Shown in pieces: positions 33,471 through 43,973 of a stretch of DNA of 64,000 bases (position 1 is its first letter; each line of letters starts with the position of its first letter). Below the pieces are notes generated by a model. It searched no databases, was not told the origin of the DNA, and saw nothing but the letters and a program-made list of their open reading frames with translations. Both the position numbers and the translations under genes were made by a program. This DNA comes from JADLGL01 sp050184415 (GTDB lineage: Bacteria > Pseudomonadota > Alphaproteobacteria > Rhizobiales > Kaistiaceae): NCBI GenBank assembly GCA_050184415.1, contig JBFXAJ010000004.1, forward strand, positions 106,120-170,119, read 5' to 3'.

Positions 33471-33496
33471 CCGAAGTCGGATGTTTCCGACTTCGG
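33471..33496. repeat. TGTT-loop hairpin between fabA and fabB
   Basis: CCGAAGTCGGA-TGTT-TCCGACTTCGG is a perfect 11-bp stem with a 4-nt loop. The same hairpin, in reverse orientation, is at 17528-17553 and a relative is at 17490-17515. It lies inside the fab operon, so it could tune fabB expression or mRNA stability. No T tract follows. Confidence 0.7.
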
Positions 33497-33526
33497 CACT
33501 AGAGTGTTGACGAGGGGATTGGCGAC

Positions 33527-34744
33527 ATGAAGCGCGTTGTGGTCACCGGCATGGGGATCGTTTCCTCCATCGGAAACAACACCCAGGAGGTGCTCGCGTC
33601 GCTGCGCGAGGCGCGCTCCGGCATCGTCCGTGCCGAGCGCTATGCGGAACTCGGCTTCAAGTGCCAGGTCCACGGCGCCCCCTCGCTCGACACCGACGAA
33701 GTGCTCGATCGCCGCACCACAAGGTTCATGGGCGGCGGCGCCGCCTGGAACTATGTCGCGATGCGCCAGGCGATCCAGGATTCCGGCCTCGAGGACAACG
33801 AAGTCGTCAACGACCGCACCGGCCTCGTGATGGGCTCCGGCGGGCCCTCGACGCGCGCGATCGTCGAGGCCGCCGATGCCGCCCGGACCAAAGGCCCGCG
33901 GCGCGTCGGCCCGTTCGCGGTGCCGAAGGCGATGTCCTCGACCAACTCGGCGACGCTCGCCACCGCCTTCAAGATCCGCGGCGTGAACTATTCCATCTCC
34001 TCGGCCTGCGCGACCTCGAACCACTGCATCGGCAACGCCTATGAGCTGATCCAGCTCGGCAAGCAGGACGTGATCTTCGCCGGCGGCGGCGAGGAGCTCG
34101 ACTGGACCTTGTCGGTCCTCTTCGACGCCATGGGCGCGATGTCGACCGGCTACAACGACCGGCCGAGCGTCGCCTCCCGCGCCTATGACAAGGATCGCGA
34201 CGGCTTCGTCATCGCCGGCGGCGCCGGGGTCCTCGTGCTCGAGGAGTTGGAGCACGCCCGCGCCCGCGGCGCCAAGATCTATGGCGAGATCGTCGGCTAT
34301 GGCGCGACGTCCGACGGCTACGACATGGTCCAGCCGTCCGGCGAAGGTGCGGTGCGCTGCATGCGCATGGCGCTGTCGACCGTCGGGGAGAAGGTCGACT
34401 ACATCAACCCGCACGCCACCTCGACGCCGATCGGCGACAAGGTGGAGATCGACGCCATCCGCACCGTCTTCGGCAGCAACTGCCCGCCGATCTCGGCGAC
34501 GAAATCGCTGACCGGCCACTCGCTCGGCGCCACCGGCGTCCAGGAATCGATCTACTGCCTCCTGATGATGAACAATGGCTTCATCGCAAAATCGGCGAAC
34601 ATCGAGACCCTCGACCCGGACTTCGCCGACATGCCGATCGTCCGCGAACGGGTGGACGACGCCCGCCTCAATGTCGTTCTCTCCAACAGTTTCGGATTCG
34701 GCGGCACGAACGCATCGCTCGTGTTCCAGCGCTACGCCGCCTAG
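33527..34744 (+). CDS. fabB: 3-oxoacyl-ACP synthase I
   Basis: Elongates acyl-ACP with malonyl-ACP and, with FabA, is needed for unsaturated fatty acids. The 405-aa thiolase-fold enzyme has the catalytic Cys161 in SISSACATSNHCIGNA, His in YINPHATSTPIGD and the second His in SLTGHSLGATGVQE. The C-terminal SNSFGFGGTNASLVF is the usual family ending. GAGGGG precedes the ATG. It is the second gene of the fab operon. Confidence 0.97.
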   Translation: MKRVVVTGMGIVSSIGNNTQEVLASLREARSGIVRAERYAELGFKCQVHGAPSLDTDEVLDRRTTRFMGGGAAWNYVAMRQAIQDSGLEDNEVVNDRTGLVMGSGGPSTRAIVEAADAARTKGPRRVGPFAVPKAMSSTNSATLATAFKIRGVNYSISSACATSNHCIGNAYELIQLGKQDVIFAGGGEELDWTLSVLFDAMGAMSTGYNDRPSVASRAYDKDRDGFVIAGGAGVLVLEELEHARARGAKIYGEIVGYGATSDGYDMVQPSGEGAVRCMRMALSTVGEKVDYINPHATSTPIGDKVEIDAIRTVFGSNCPPISATKSLTGHSLGATGVQESIYCLLMMNNGFIAKSANIETLDPDFADMPIVRERVDDARLNVVLSNSFGFGGTNASLVFQRYAA

Positions 34745-34763
34745 ACCCGCAGGGGGATCGCCG

Positions 34764-35591
34764 ATGGGATCGATGCAGGGCCGCCGCGGCCTGGTGATGG
34801 GTGTGGCCAACGATCACTCGATCGCCTGGGGCATTGCACGGCGCCTTGCGGCGGAGGGCGCGGAGCTCGCGATCTCCTACCATCCCAACATGGAAACCCG
34901 GGTCCGGCCCCTCGCCGAGAGCATCGGCTGCCAGTTCCTGCTTCCCTGCGACGTCGCCGAGGCGACGGACTCTGGCGGCAATGCCTCGCTCGACGCCATG
35001 TTCTCCGACCTCGGCGCCCGTTGGGGCTCGATCGACTTTCTCGTCCACGCCATCGCCTTCAGCGACACGAGCGAGCTGCGCGGGCGCTACGCCGATACGA
35101 CGCGCGCCAATTTCGTGAACACGATGGTGATCTCGTGCTTCTCCTTCACGGAGGCCGCACGGCGCGCCGCGGCGCTCATGCCGAACGGCGGCGCGATGGT
35201 CACGCTGACCTATCTCGGCGCGACCCAGGTCATCCCCAGCTACAATGTGATGGGCGTCGCCAAGGCCGCGCTCGAGGCCTCGGTCCGCTACCTCGCCGCC
35301 GATTTCGGCGGCCAGAACGTCCGCGTCAATGCGATCTCTGCCGGCCCGGTCAACACGATGGCCGCGCGCGGGATCGGCAATGCCCGGGCACTCTATTCCT
35401 TCCAGAAGACCGGCGCGCCGCTCAAGCGGACGGTCACCCTCGATGAGATCGGCGGCTCGGCCCTCTACCTCCTCTCCGACCTCAGCTCGGCCGTGACCGG
35501 CCAGGTCCACTTCGTGGACACGGGATTCAACATCGTTGCGGTGCCCCAGGCCGCCATCGAGGGGCCGGGGCCTGGTTCGACCGCGCAGTAG
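34764..35591 (+). CDS. fabI: Enoyl-ACP reductase (NADH)
   Basis: Reduces trans-2-enoyl-ACP in the last step of each fatty-acid elongation cycle, and is the target class of triclosan. From ATG at 34764 (AGGGGG upstream) it is 275 aa. The cofactor motif is GLVMGVANDHSIAWGIA, the active site is Tyr150 and Tyr160-x6-Lys167 in YNVMGVAKAALEASVRYLA, and the C-terminal VHFVDTGFNI is standard. A frame open back to 34575 is a shadow of fabB. Confidence 0.95.
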   Translation: MGSMQGRRGLVMGVANDHSIAWGIARRLAAEGAELAISYHPNMETRVRPLAESIGCQFLLPCDVAEATDSGGNASLDAMFSDLGARWGSIDFLVHAIAFSDTSELRGRYADTTRANFVNTMVISCFSFTEAARRAAALMPNGGAMVTLTYLGATQVIPSYNVMGVAKAALEASVRYLAADFGGQNVRVNAISAGPVNTMAARGIGNARALYSFQKTGAPLKRTVTLDEIGGSALYLLSDLSSAVTGQVHFVDTGFNIVAVPQAAIEGPGPGSTAQ

Positions 35592-35618
35592 GGCTTCGGG
35601 CTTCGGGCTTCGGGCTTC
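35591..35618. repeat. Tandem GGGCTTC microsatellite, four units
   Basis: Four exact head-to-tail copies of the heptamer GGGCTTC begin at the last base of the fabI stop codon, and a degenerate unit follows. Slippage here would not change FabI. It is the clearest short tandem repeat I see in the window. Confidence 0.85.
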
Positions 35619-35687
35619 GAGCCTCTGGTCTCGCTCTCCCCCCTTGCGGCCAGCTGTGCCACGACGGCACGCGACGAAGGTCTCCGC

Positions 35688-35710
35688 ACCTCTCCCCGAC
35701 GGGGAGAGGT
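35688..35710. terminator. Hairpin between fabI and the convergent small gene
   Basis: ACCTCTCCCC-GAC-GGGGAGAGGT is a perfect 10-bp stem with a 3-nt loop between two convergent genes. Without a T tract it may be a bidirectional terminator or a copy of the common CTCTCCCC palindromic repeat, also seen near 17480. Confidence 0.5.
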
Positions 35711-35721
35711 GAAGGAGGGCG

Positions 35722-36042
35722 CTAGGGTGTCTTCGGGGCTTCTCCCGAGGGGGCGGCCGCGGGTGCCTCCGCGGGCGTCGCTGCCGAATCTCCCGCGGCA
35801 GGGACCCCTTCGATGGCCGGGTTCAGCACCTCGCGGAGCGCCCGCTCCTCGTCGGTGAACTCGCCGATCCGCGTGGCGACGTCCCCCCAGTTCGGCTCGG
35901 CCGCCGGCTCGGCATTGCCGCGGAAGACCGCGGTCACCCGCGACCACAAATCCTCCGTCCCGCTGCGGTCGGCATCGAGGATCACGAACGCGGTCGCGCC
36001 GACCACGAGGGCCGCGCCGAGGATGATGATCCGCCCGCGCAT
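35722..36042 (-). CDS. Small membrane-anchored protein of unknown function
   Basis: Protein of 106 aa from ATG at 36042 (GTG at 36045 adds one residue). There is one N-terminal membrane segment (IIILGAALVVGATAFVIL). A mostly acidic periplasmic part (WGDVATRIGEFTDEERALREVLNPAIEG) and an Ala/Pro-rich tail follow. I recognise no family. Its ATG overlaps the stop of the upstream exported-protein gene by one base, so the two are translated together and probably work together. Confidence 0.65.
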   Translation of the reverse strand: MRGRIIILGAALVVGATAFVILDADRSGTEDLWSRVTAVFRGNAEPAAEPNWGDVATRIGEFTDEERALREVLNPAIEGVPAAGDSAATPAEAPAAAPSGEAPKTP

Positions 36043-36926
36043 CACATGCCCGGCTGGAGGACGAGGCCGTCATTGACCTCGCCCAGGATGCGCATCAGGT
36101 CGCCCCATGATTCAACAAGCTGCGACCGCATCAGGTCGAGCGTCTCGATCCGTTCGAGGTCGGCGAGCGCGGTCTTGAGCGAGTTCGCAAGGCTCAGCGT
36201 CTGGGCGGCCGCTGCATAGACGCGGGCGTTCTCGCGGAGGGCATGAAAGAAGACGTTGAGGTCCTCGGTCTGGTCGCCCATCCGGCCGACGATCTCGGCG
36301 TGCCGGTCGGCGAACACGTCCCATGCCGCCATCGCGGCTTCGAGCGCTTGGATCTCGGCGTTGTTGGCCTGCTGCGTCAGCCGGTCCATCTCGATCTGGG
36401 CCGCCGTCTGGTTGCCGGCGACGAGGCCGTCCTGGATCCGGACGTTGTCCCCGCGGAGCTCTTCGAGGCGCGCGGCCGTGTCGCCGATCCGGAATCCGAC
36501 GGCCGTGCCGATCGCATCGAGGTTGCCGATCTCGGCATAGCGCCGCGCAAACACATCGGGCGCGTAGTTGGCGATCTCCTGGAAGGACTGCGCGATCGCG
36601 GCGATCTCCGCCCCGATCTGCTGCATCTGCTCGTCGGTCAGCGCCGGCTCGGTCTCGGCCAGCTCGCGGATGCGCCGGGTTGCATCGATGTTGCGAGTGA
36701 TCGCGTCGAGGATTTCAGGGATCGCGGGATCGGTCTGCGTCGCCTCGACGGTGCGGCCGAGCGCATCGCCCAGCAGCCGGAGGGCCTCGTCATTCGGCGT
36801 GCCCTGGATCGTCAGCGGATCGACCGGTGCCTCGGGGGTCGGGGGCGCCTGCGCGAATGCCGGAAGGGCCGTACCGATGAGGAGCGCCGCCGCGACGGCC
36901 GCAACGCCGCGCTGGAACCGAACCAT
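36042..36926 (-). CDS. Exported helical protein of unknown function
   Basis: Protein of 294 aa from ATG at 36926, starting MVRFQRGVAAVAAALLIGT with probable signal cleavage at PAFAQ-AP. The mature part is almost wholly helical, rich in Ala, Glu and Asn, and predicts several long amphipathic helices (for example TRNIDATRRIRELAETEP and QAALEAAMAAWDVFADRHAEI-like stretches). There are no Cys and no aromatic-rich motif. It resembles periplasmic helical-bundle proteins. I do not recognise the family. It is upstream of, and coupled to, the 106-aa membrane protein gene. Confidence 0.65.
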   Translation of the reverse strand: MVRFQRGVAAVAAALLIGTALPAFAQAPPTPEAPVDPLTIQGTPNDEALRLLGDALGRTVEATQTDPAIPEILDAITRNIDATRRIRELAETEPALTDEQMQQIGAEIAAIAQSFQEIANYAPDVFARRYAEIGNLDAIGTAVGFRIGDTAARLEELRGDNVRIQDGLVAGNQTAAQIEMDRLTQQANNAEIQALEAAMAAWDVFADRHAEIVGRMGDQTEDLNVFFHALRENARVYAAAAQTLSLANSLKTALADLERIETLDLMRSQLVESWGDLMRILGEVNDGLVLQPGM

Positions 36927-37052
36927 GAACCTTCGATCTCCCGCAGAATCCCGCGCGCCCACCCCGTGCGAGGGACCATTGGAAGACATCATGTCCCAAT
37001 TGTGTCTGAGCGCCAGCGGTTTGGGCCAGATCGCGGCATCGTTAGCGGGCCG

Positions 37053-37088
37053 AAAAGACGAAGGCCGCGCTGTAGAACAGCGCGGCCT
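37053..37088 (-). terminator. Intrinsic terminator downstream of the small lipoprotein gene
   Basis: AGGCCGCGCTGT-AGA-ACAGCGCGGCCT (37062-37088) is a perfect 12-bp stem. On the minus strand it is followed by TTCGTCTTTTC. It lies about 200 bp after the lipoprotein stop and before the exported helical protein gene, so it probably isolates the two. Confidence 0.7.
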
Positions 37089-37286
37089 CGCAGTGCCCCC
37101 CTTCGCCGAACCCCCCGGCTCGGCATAACTCGTCAGAACCAACGGCCAGCCAACCGAGAATGACGTTGCGGTGTCAGCGCAGCGAAGGCAAGCGGAACCG
37201 TACCCTCCAGGGCGCTCGAAGTGACATTCGGGCACCGCTGTGGCGGGGATGCCACAGCGACATCGGGCGACCCGGTGTCGGACCGG

Positions 37287-37436
37287 CTAGAGCAGGATGA
37301 TCGCGGCGGTCGCACCGGCACCCACGGCCCCGGCGCAGATCACCGGGTGATCGATGCAGTCGCGGACCGGACGCACGCCGCATCCGGCGAGCGCGATGGT
37401 GATAGCGGCTAGAGCGGCGACGAGAAGAGCACGCAT
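37287..37436 (-). CDS. Small lipoprotein, 49 aa
   Basis: Sequence MRALLVAALAAITIALAGCG, then VRPVRDCIDHPVICAGAVGAGATAAIILL. The first part is a lipoprotein signal peptide with lipobox LAGC (lipidated Cys19). The mature chain is only 31 residues, with two more Cys and a C-terminal hydrophobic run of Ala/Gly/Ile. GGAGG stands 5 nt before the ATG, a strong ribosome-binding site. An open frame reading back to 37793 is a shadow of lepA. It would be anchored to the inner or outer membrane; its function is unknown. Confidence 0.75.
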   Translation of the reverse strand: MRALLVAALAAITIALAGCGVRPVRDCIDHPVICAGAVGAGATAAIILL

Positions 37437-37587
37437 TGGCACCTCCACGCCCCCATCCCGCCGCTGATGCTGGGGCGGTCGGGTTGCGGAAAGGTGAAGA
37501 GGCCGCCGCCTCCGAAGCGGCGTCTGCGACCCCAAAGCCGTTGGCTTGCCTTGCCGCCCGAGGGGAGCGGGTGCTACGGCCACGCCC

Positions 37588-39392
<1,805 letters not shown>

Positions 39393-39393
<1 letters not shown>

Positions 39394-39887
39394 TGGCTGC
39401 TGGCGACGACGACACGCCACCTTTCGTCACCCGCCTCGCGCGTCCCGCCGACCGCCCTGTCCTCATCGACATCACCCGTCGCGCATCCCTGTTCAGGCCG
39501 TCGAACTACGCCGCGGCGCTGATCGCCCACCCCGAAGTGATCGACGTTGCCGCCGAGGACATCGCGGCCGGGCACGTCGTCGTCGCGACGCTCTTTGAGG
39601 TCGTGCTTGGCTATGCCTCGGTGCTGCCGCGCGAGGCCGGGCACGCCGAACTCGATGCCATCTTCGTCGAGCCGGCCGAATGGCGGCAGGGCATCGGCCG
39701 CATGCTGATGGACGCTTCCGAAGTGACGGCGCGTCGTCTGGGCGCCGACATGCTCGACGTCATCGCCAATCCGCAGGCGGAGGCCTTCTACCGGGCCTGC
39801 GGCTTCGTCGTGACCGGCACCGCCGGGACACGCTTCGCTCCCGCGCTCAGCATGAGCAAGACCCTTCGCAGCGACGGCCGATCCTGA
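39393..39887 (+). CDS. GNAT-family N-acetyltransferase
   Basis: Acyl-CoA-dependent acetyltransferase of 164 aa. Motif A is LDAIFVEPAEWRQGIGRMLMDASEVTARRLG, the acetyl-CoA binding loop being QGIGRML. Motif B is LDVIANPQAEAFYRACGFVVTGTAG. The N-terminal part (TRLARPADRPVLIDITRRAS) is typical too. The substrate cannot be predicted. The start overlaps the lepA stop by one base, so it depends on lepA translation; I see no functional link. Confidence 0.9.
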
Positions 39888-40101
39888 AGGCGCCGCTTTC
39901 GGCCTCAAACCGGTGGATCCGCCTCGACAATCCGATGCCGGCCGCCGCGACCTGATGGAGAAGCCCGTCAGACGCTCCGACAACGGTCCGCCAGCAACGG
40001 CGAGCCGCTTTTTGCTTGCGCGCCCCGCGTGCGACAAGACAGGAAGCCGGAGCCGCGATACCGTTAGGTCGGGTTGGGAACGCCGCGGGCGTCAAAGGTT
40101 T

Positions 40102-41328
40102 ATGCACACACGACGCGTGCTCGGGGGGCAGGTTCATCGCTTGATCGGACGAAACGCACTCGTCCTTTGCGGCGCATGGTTCGTCGCGGCAGCCCTCGTC
40201 CTCTTCGGCGGCACCCTGGCCTGGGCGCAGCAGGAGGTCCCGGGCTCGTCCGTGGCCGGGGTGATTTTCCCCGAGCCGGCGCGGGTCTGGTTCCCCGACC
40301 CGCAGCGCTCGCAGGCGGCGACGCTCAATGCGCTCGCCGCGGCCGCGGGGCTGAGTTGCTCCACGATGGAATTCCACATCTGGTACCCGCAGACGCCCGC
40401 GGCTTCGGACGACCTTCGCGGCCGGACCGACGTCGCCTTCACCGAGGCCGGATGGGCGCTCGAGCTCGTCGGCACGGCTGCCGGCGGGGCGCGCGACTAC
40501 GTCGCGCGGCGCGGCGGCCAGGAACTCGTCATGAGCTGGCAGGTCCGCGAGGGCGAACTCGGTCTCCTCATCTGCCTCGTCGGCGGCCCGGCGCTCCCGG
40601 CCGCCGAAGGGGCGGGTGCCGCGATTGCCCTGGACGAACCCCGTGCCGATGACGGCACGCCGCTGCCGCGTCCGCGGCCCGACCCCAATGCTCCCGCCCC
40701 GGCTCCGCCGCCGGCGCCCGTCGTGGAGCAGGTTCCCGCCGTGGCGGTTCCGGCCGAGCCTGGCCCCGCCGTGGCCGACGCCGGCGCGGCGCCGCCCGCA
40801 GCCGCCCAGCCCGTTCCCGCTGCGGAAAATCCGGCCGCCGCGACCGCCGACGGCGGCGGGACCGGTGGCGGCGGCTGGTCGATCCTTCTCATCGTCCTCG
40901 CCGCGATCCTCGCCGGCGGCGCGTACTTCATGTTCCGCTGGGGTTTCGGCCGCGGCGGCGTCCACACCTGGCCGACCGCGATCGCCACGATCATCTACAG
41001 CCAGGTCGCCTCCGAGACCAAGGGCGAGGAGGGCGGCAAGGAAACCGTCCGCTATGTGCCGGTCGTCGCGTATGAATATGACGTCAGCGGCACGCCCTAT
41101 CGCGCCGCCCGGCTCCGCTTTGCCGACGTGTCGAAGATGCAGTTCGACGAGGCGAAGGCGATCACGGACCGCTATCCCGTCGGCGCCGGCATCGAGGTCC
41201 ACTACAATCCGGCGCACCCAGCCGAGGCCGTGGTCGAGCTCGATGGCGACCGTTCCGACCTCTATCTCATCGGCGGCGTCGCCTTGGCGGTCGTATCGCT
41301 CGCCTCCCTGATCAGCGCGGTGGCATAG
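40102..41328 (+). CDS. DUF3592 membrane protein with Pro/Ala-rich linker
   Basis: Protein of 408 aa from ATG at 40102. It has an N-terminal membrane or signal segment (ALVLCGAWFVAAALVLFGGTLAWAQ) and a periplasmic domain (about 45-165). A long Pro/Ala linker (about 190-255) precedes a second membrane segment (SILLIVLAAILAGGAYFMF). A DUF3592-like beta domain (WPTAIATIIYSQVASET, RYVPVVAYEYDVSGTPYRAARL, VGAGIEVHYNPAHPAEAVVE) ends in a third segment. DUF3592 proteins are widespread and uncharacterised. The first domain, with one or two Cys, is unlike anything I know. Confidence 0.8.
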   Translation: MHTRRVLGGQVHRLIGRNALVLCGAWFVAAALVLFGGTLAWAQQEVPGSSVAGVIFPEPARVWFPDPQRSQAATLNALAAAAGLSCSTMEFHIWYPQTPAASDDLRGRTDVAFTEAGWALELVGTAAGGARDYVARRGGQELVMSWQVREGELGLLICLVGGPALPAAEGAGAAIALDEPRADDGTPLPRPRPDPNAPAPAPPPAPVVEQVPAVAVPAEPGPAVADAGAAPPAAAQPVPAAENPAAATADGGGTGGGGWSILLIVLAAILAGGAYFMFRWGFGRGGVHTWPTAIATIIYSQVASETKGEEGGKETVRYVPVVAYEYDVSGTPYRAARLRFADVSKMQFDEAKAITDRYPVGAGIEVHYNPAHPAEAVVELDGDRSDLYLIGGVALAVVSLASLISAVA

Positions 41329-41410
41329 GGCGAGTCCGGTAGTGCGAGCGGTTGCCGCGACCGTTCACGGGCCTTACGTTGGGGTTCGACTCGACGGCTA
41401 GAACGAGCCC

Positions 41411-42205
41411 GTGCCTCAACCGGTCCACCAGAGCAGCGTCATCGATCTCCACCAGGCAGTCGCCGCCGACGGCGAGCATTTGAGGCTTCCGAGCTCCGCG
41501 GCGGGCTATGCCTTCTTCTTCGATCTCGACGGCACGCTGATCGACATCGCGCCGACGCCCGGCAGCGTCATCGTCCCGGAGTCGCTCGCGTCCGACCTGA
41601 TGGCGCTCGAACGGAGCGCCGGCGGCGCCCTTGCCGTCGTTTCCGGCCGCTCGATCGCAACCATCGACCAGCTCCTTGTCCCGGCGCGTTTTGCGGCGGC
41701 CGGCCTCCATGGCGGCGAGCTCCGCCTGCCGGGCGGATCCGTCACCGCCGAGCCGCCCCCTCCCGCGCTCAGAGCGCTGCTGCCGGACCTCGAGGCCCTC
41801 GTCAGCCGGTGGCCGGGCGCGATGCTCGAGGACAAGGGTGCCGCAATTGCGGTCCACTATCGCAACAACCCCGCCGCGGAAGGCGACGTCGTCGCCACCG
41901 TCGGCGCCCTCCTCCCGCGGGCCGAGGGGACGCTCGCGGCGCAGCACGGCAAGATGGTCGTGGAACTGAAGCCCGCCCATGCCGGCAAGGGCGAGGCCGT
42001 CCGCCGGCTGATGGAAGGGTCGCCCTTCGCCGGCCGGCGCCCGATCGCGATCGGCGACGACGTGACGGACGAGGACATGTTCAACGCGGTCAATGCCGCC
42101 GGCGGCATCTCCGTCCGCGTCGGCCCGCGCGACCGGCCGACGGCAGCCCGCTACCAGATGCATGACACGGCTGCGGTCAGAGCGTGGATCGGAGCCTTCG
42201 ATTGA
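41411..42205 (+). CDS. otsB: Trehalose-6-phosphate phosphatase
   Basis: Dephosphorylates trehalose-6-phosphate to trehalose, an osmoprotectant. The 264-aa HAD-type phosphatase has motif I YAFFFDLDGTLIDIAPTP (Asp38, Asp40), motif II VVSGRSIATIDQL, the LHGGELRLPGG segment, and motif IV AIGDDVTDEDMFNAVNA. The start is GTG. It lies 91 bp upstream of otsA on the same strand, so the pair makes trehalose from UDP-glucose and glucose-6-phosphate. Glucokinase, encoded elsewhere in the window, could supply the latter. Confidence 0.95.
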   Translation: MPQPVHQSSVIDLHQAVAADGEHLRLPSSAAGYAFFFDLDGTLIDIAPTPGSVIVPESLASDLMALERSAGGALAVVSGRSIATIDQLLVPARFAAAGLHGGELRLPGGSVTAEPPPPALRALLPDLEALVSRWPGAMLEDKGAAIAVHYRNNPAAEGDVVATVGALLPRAEGTLAAQHGKMVVELKPAHAGKGEAVRRLMEGSPFAGRRPIAIGDDVTDEDMFNAVNAAGGISVRVGPRDRPTAARYQMHDTAAVRAWIGAFD

Positions 42206-42296
42206 GCATCCCTTGCCTCCCGTTGCATGCATTGTCTGCTAAGGTCGCCAAAGTGTCGCAGGCCTCCTGCCTTCCTCCGACGTTGAAGAGAATGAC

Positions 42297-43691
42297 GTGA
42301 GCCGCCTGATCGTTGTGTCCAATCGAGTACCGGCCGCCGGCGACGGCGGAGCGACTGCGGGCGGCCTTGCGGTCGCGCTGCACGCCGCGCTCGAGCAGCA
42401 GGGCGGCATGTGGTTCGGCTGGTCGGGCGAAAGCTCGGGCGACCGCGAGACCGACCGGCTGACGACCCGGGAATCGGGGAACATCACCTACGCCCTCGCC
42501 GACCTGACGCGCCGCGACCTCGACGAGTACTATTCGGGCTTCGCCAACCGCGCGCTCTGGCCGCTCTTCCACTACCGGCTCGATCTCACCGATTTCTCGC
42601 GGCGCGACATGGCGGGCTATTTCCGCGTCAACCGCTATTTCGCCCGTCTCCTCGCCCCGCTGATCCGGCCGGACGACGTCATCTGGGTCCATGACTACCA
42701 TCTCATCCCGCTCGCGGCCGAGCTCCGGCAGATGGGCCTTCGCAACCGGATGGGCTTCTTCCTGCACATTCCGTGGCCGCCGCCGGACGTCCTCTTCGCC
42801 CTCCCCCCGCACGAGACCATCGTGCGCGCGCTGTCGAGCTACGACCTCGTCGGCTTCCAGACCGAGTTCGACGCCGAGAATTTCGCCGCCTGCCTGATCC
42901 GCGAAGGCCTCGGCAGCCGGGTCGGCAGCCAGGTGTTCGACGCCTATGGCCGCCTCTTCGTGATGGGCACCTTCCCGATCGGGATCGAGACCGACGCCTT
43001 CGTGAAGATGGCGTCCGAGTACAAGAGCAACCTCCTCGTCCAGCGCACCCTCGCTTCGCTCGAGGGCCAGCGCCTCATCATCGGCGTCGACCGCCTCGAC
43101 TATTCGAAAGGCCTTGGCGAGCGTATCCAGGCCTTCGCGCGCTACGTCGAAAGCAACCCCGCCTGCCATGGCCGGGTGACGCTCCTCCAGATCACGCCGA
43201 AGTCGCGGTCGGAGGTGCCGGAATATGCCGACATGCAGCGCGAGGTCGCCGAGCTCGCGGGTCGCGTGAACGGGGCGCTCGGTGATCTCGACTGGACGCC
43301 GATCCGCTACATCAACCGCACCGTGAAGCGGCAGGCGCTGGCCGGGCTCTACCGCGTCTCCCGCGTCGGCCTCGTCACCCCGCTCCGCGACGGCATGAAC
43401 CTCGTGGCGAAGGAGTTCGTCGCGTCGCAGGATCCGGAGGATCCCGGCGTCCTCGTCCTGTCGCGCTTCGCCGGCGCCGCCCGCGAGCTCGACGGCGCCC
43501 TGCTGGTCAATCCGTACGACACCGAGGACATCGCCACCGCCATCGGCCGCGCCATGGACATGCCGCTCGCGGAGCGCCAGGAGCGCTGGCAGCCGATGTT
43601 CGACCGCATCTCCAAGAACGACGTCATGGCCTGGTGCACGAATTTCCTCGACACCTTGCGGCGCACCAGGGTCATGGCCCGCGCCAGCTGA
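42297..43691 (+). CDS. otsA: Trehalose-6-phosphate synthase
   Basis: Transfers glucose from UDP-glucose to glucose-6-phosphate. The 464-aa GT20 glycosyltransferase begins LIVVSNRVPAAGDGGATAGG (the loop binding glucose-6-phosphate). It has VIWVHDYHLIPLAAELRQMG, FFLHIPWPPPDVLFALP, VDRLDYSKGLGERIQAF, and the C-terminal VTPLRDGMNLVAKEFVASQ. The start is GTG at 42297. Length is usual. It follows otsB. Confidence 0.97.
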   Translation: MSRLIVVSNRVPAAGDGGATAGGLAVALHAALEQQGGMWFGWSGESSGDRETDRLTTRESGNITYALADLTRRDLDEYYSGFANRALWPLFHYRLDLTDFSRRDMAGYFRVNRYFARLLAPLIRPDDVIWVHDYHLIPLAAELRQMGLRNRMGFFLHIPWPPPDVLFALPPHETIVRALSSYDLVGFQTEFDAENFAACLIREGLGSRVGSQVFDAYGRLFVMGTFPIGIETDAFVKMASEYKSNLLVQRTLASLEGQRLIIGVDRLDYSKGLGERIQAFARYVESNPACHGRVTLLQITPKSRSEVPEYADMQREVAELAGRVNGALGDLDWTPIRYINRTVKRQALAGLYRVSRVGLVTPLRDGMNLVAKEFVASQDPEDPGVLVLSRFAGAARELDGALLVNPYDTEDIATAIGRAMDMPLAERQERWQPMFDRISKNDVMAWCTNFLDTLRRTRVMARAS

Positions 43692-43766
43692 GACACCGCG
43701 CCAAGCGGGTTGCCGGCCTTCGATCACGCACCGACGCCATCGATCGGGAAAGACTCACCCCAACCA

Positions 43767-43874
43767 CCTCCCCGGCCCCCGAGCCGGGGTCCATTGGCGG
43801 CGCGCATTGCGCGGTCGTCCGGGGCAATCCCTGCGCCTCGGTCAATGGGTCCCGGGTCAAGCCCGGGAAGGAGG
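43767..43874. repeat. Dispersed inverted-repeat element, copy 3
   Basis: It opens CCTCCCCGGCCCCCGAGCCG and closes CCCGGGTCAAGCCCGGGAAG plus GAGG, with CCATTGG and CAATGGG at the inner ends of the arms. This is the same plan as copies 1 and 2 but shorter (108 bp). It lies in the 282-bp gap between otsA and the msrA stop, which otherwise holds nothing I can name. Confidence 0.7.
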
Positions 43875-43973
43875 AAGTGGCTGAGGTCCGGGCAGACGGC
43901 AGGGAGGGATAGGCGGAGCCGCGTCGGAGAGGAGCGCCAACCCGGCGTCTTCTCCGACCGCTCGAAATGCCGG

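Noticed and set aside
35641..35721. CTCTCCCC-type palindromes as part of a CRISPR array
   Set aside because: No regular repeat-spacer periodicity; single hairpins only. No cas genes in the window.
43692..43973. Mobile element carrying the van module
   Set aside because: I searched both flanks (43.7-44.0 kb and 49.35-49.5 kb) for transposase, integrase or matching terminal repeats. The repeat copy on the left has no partner on the right.
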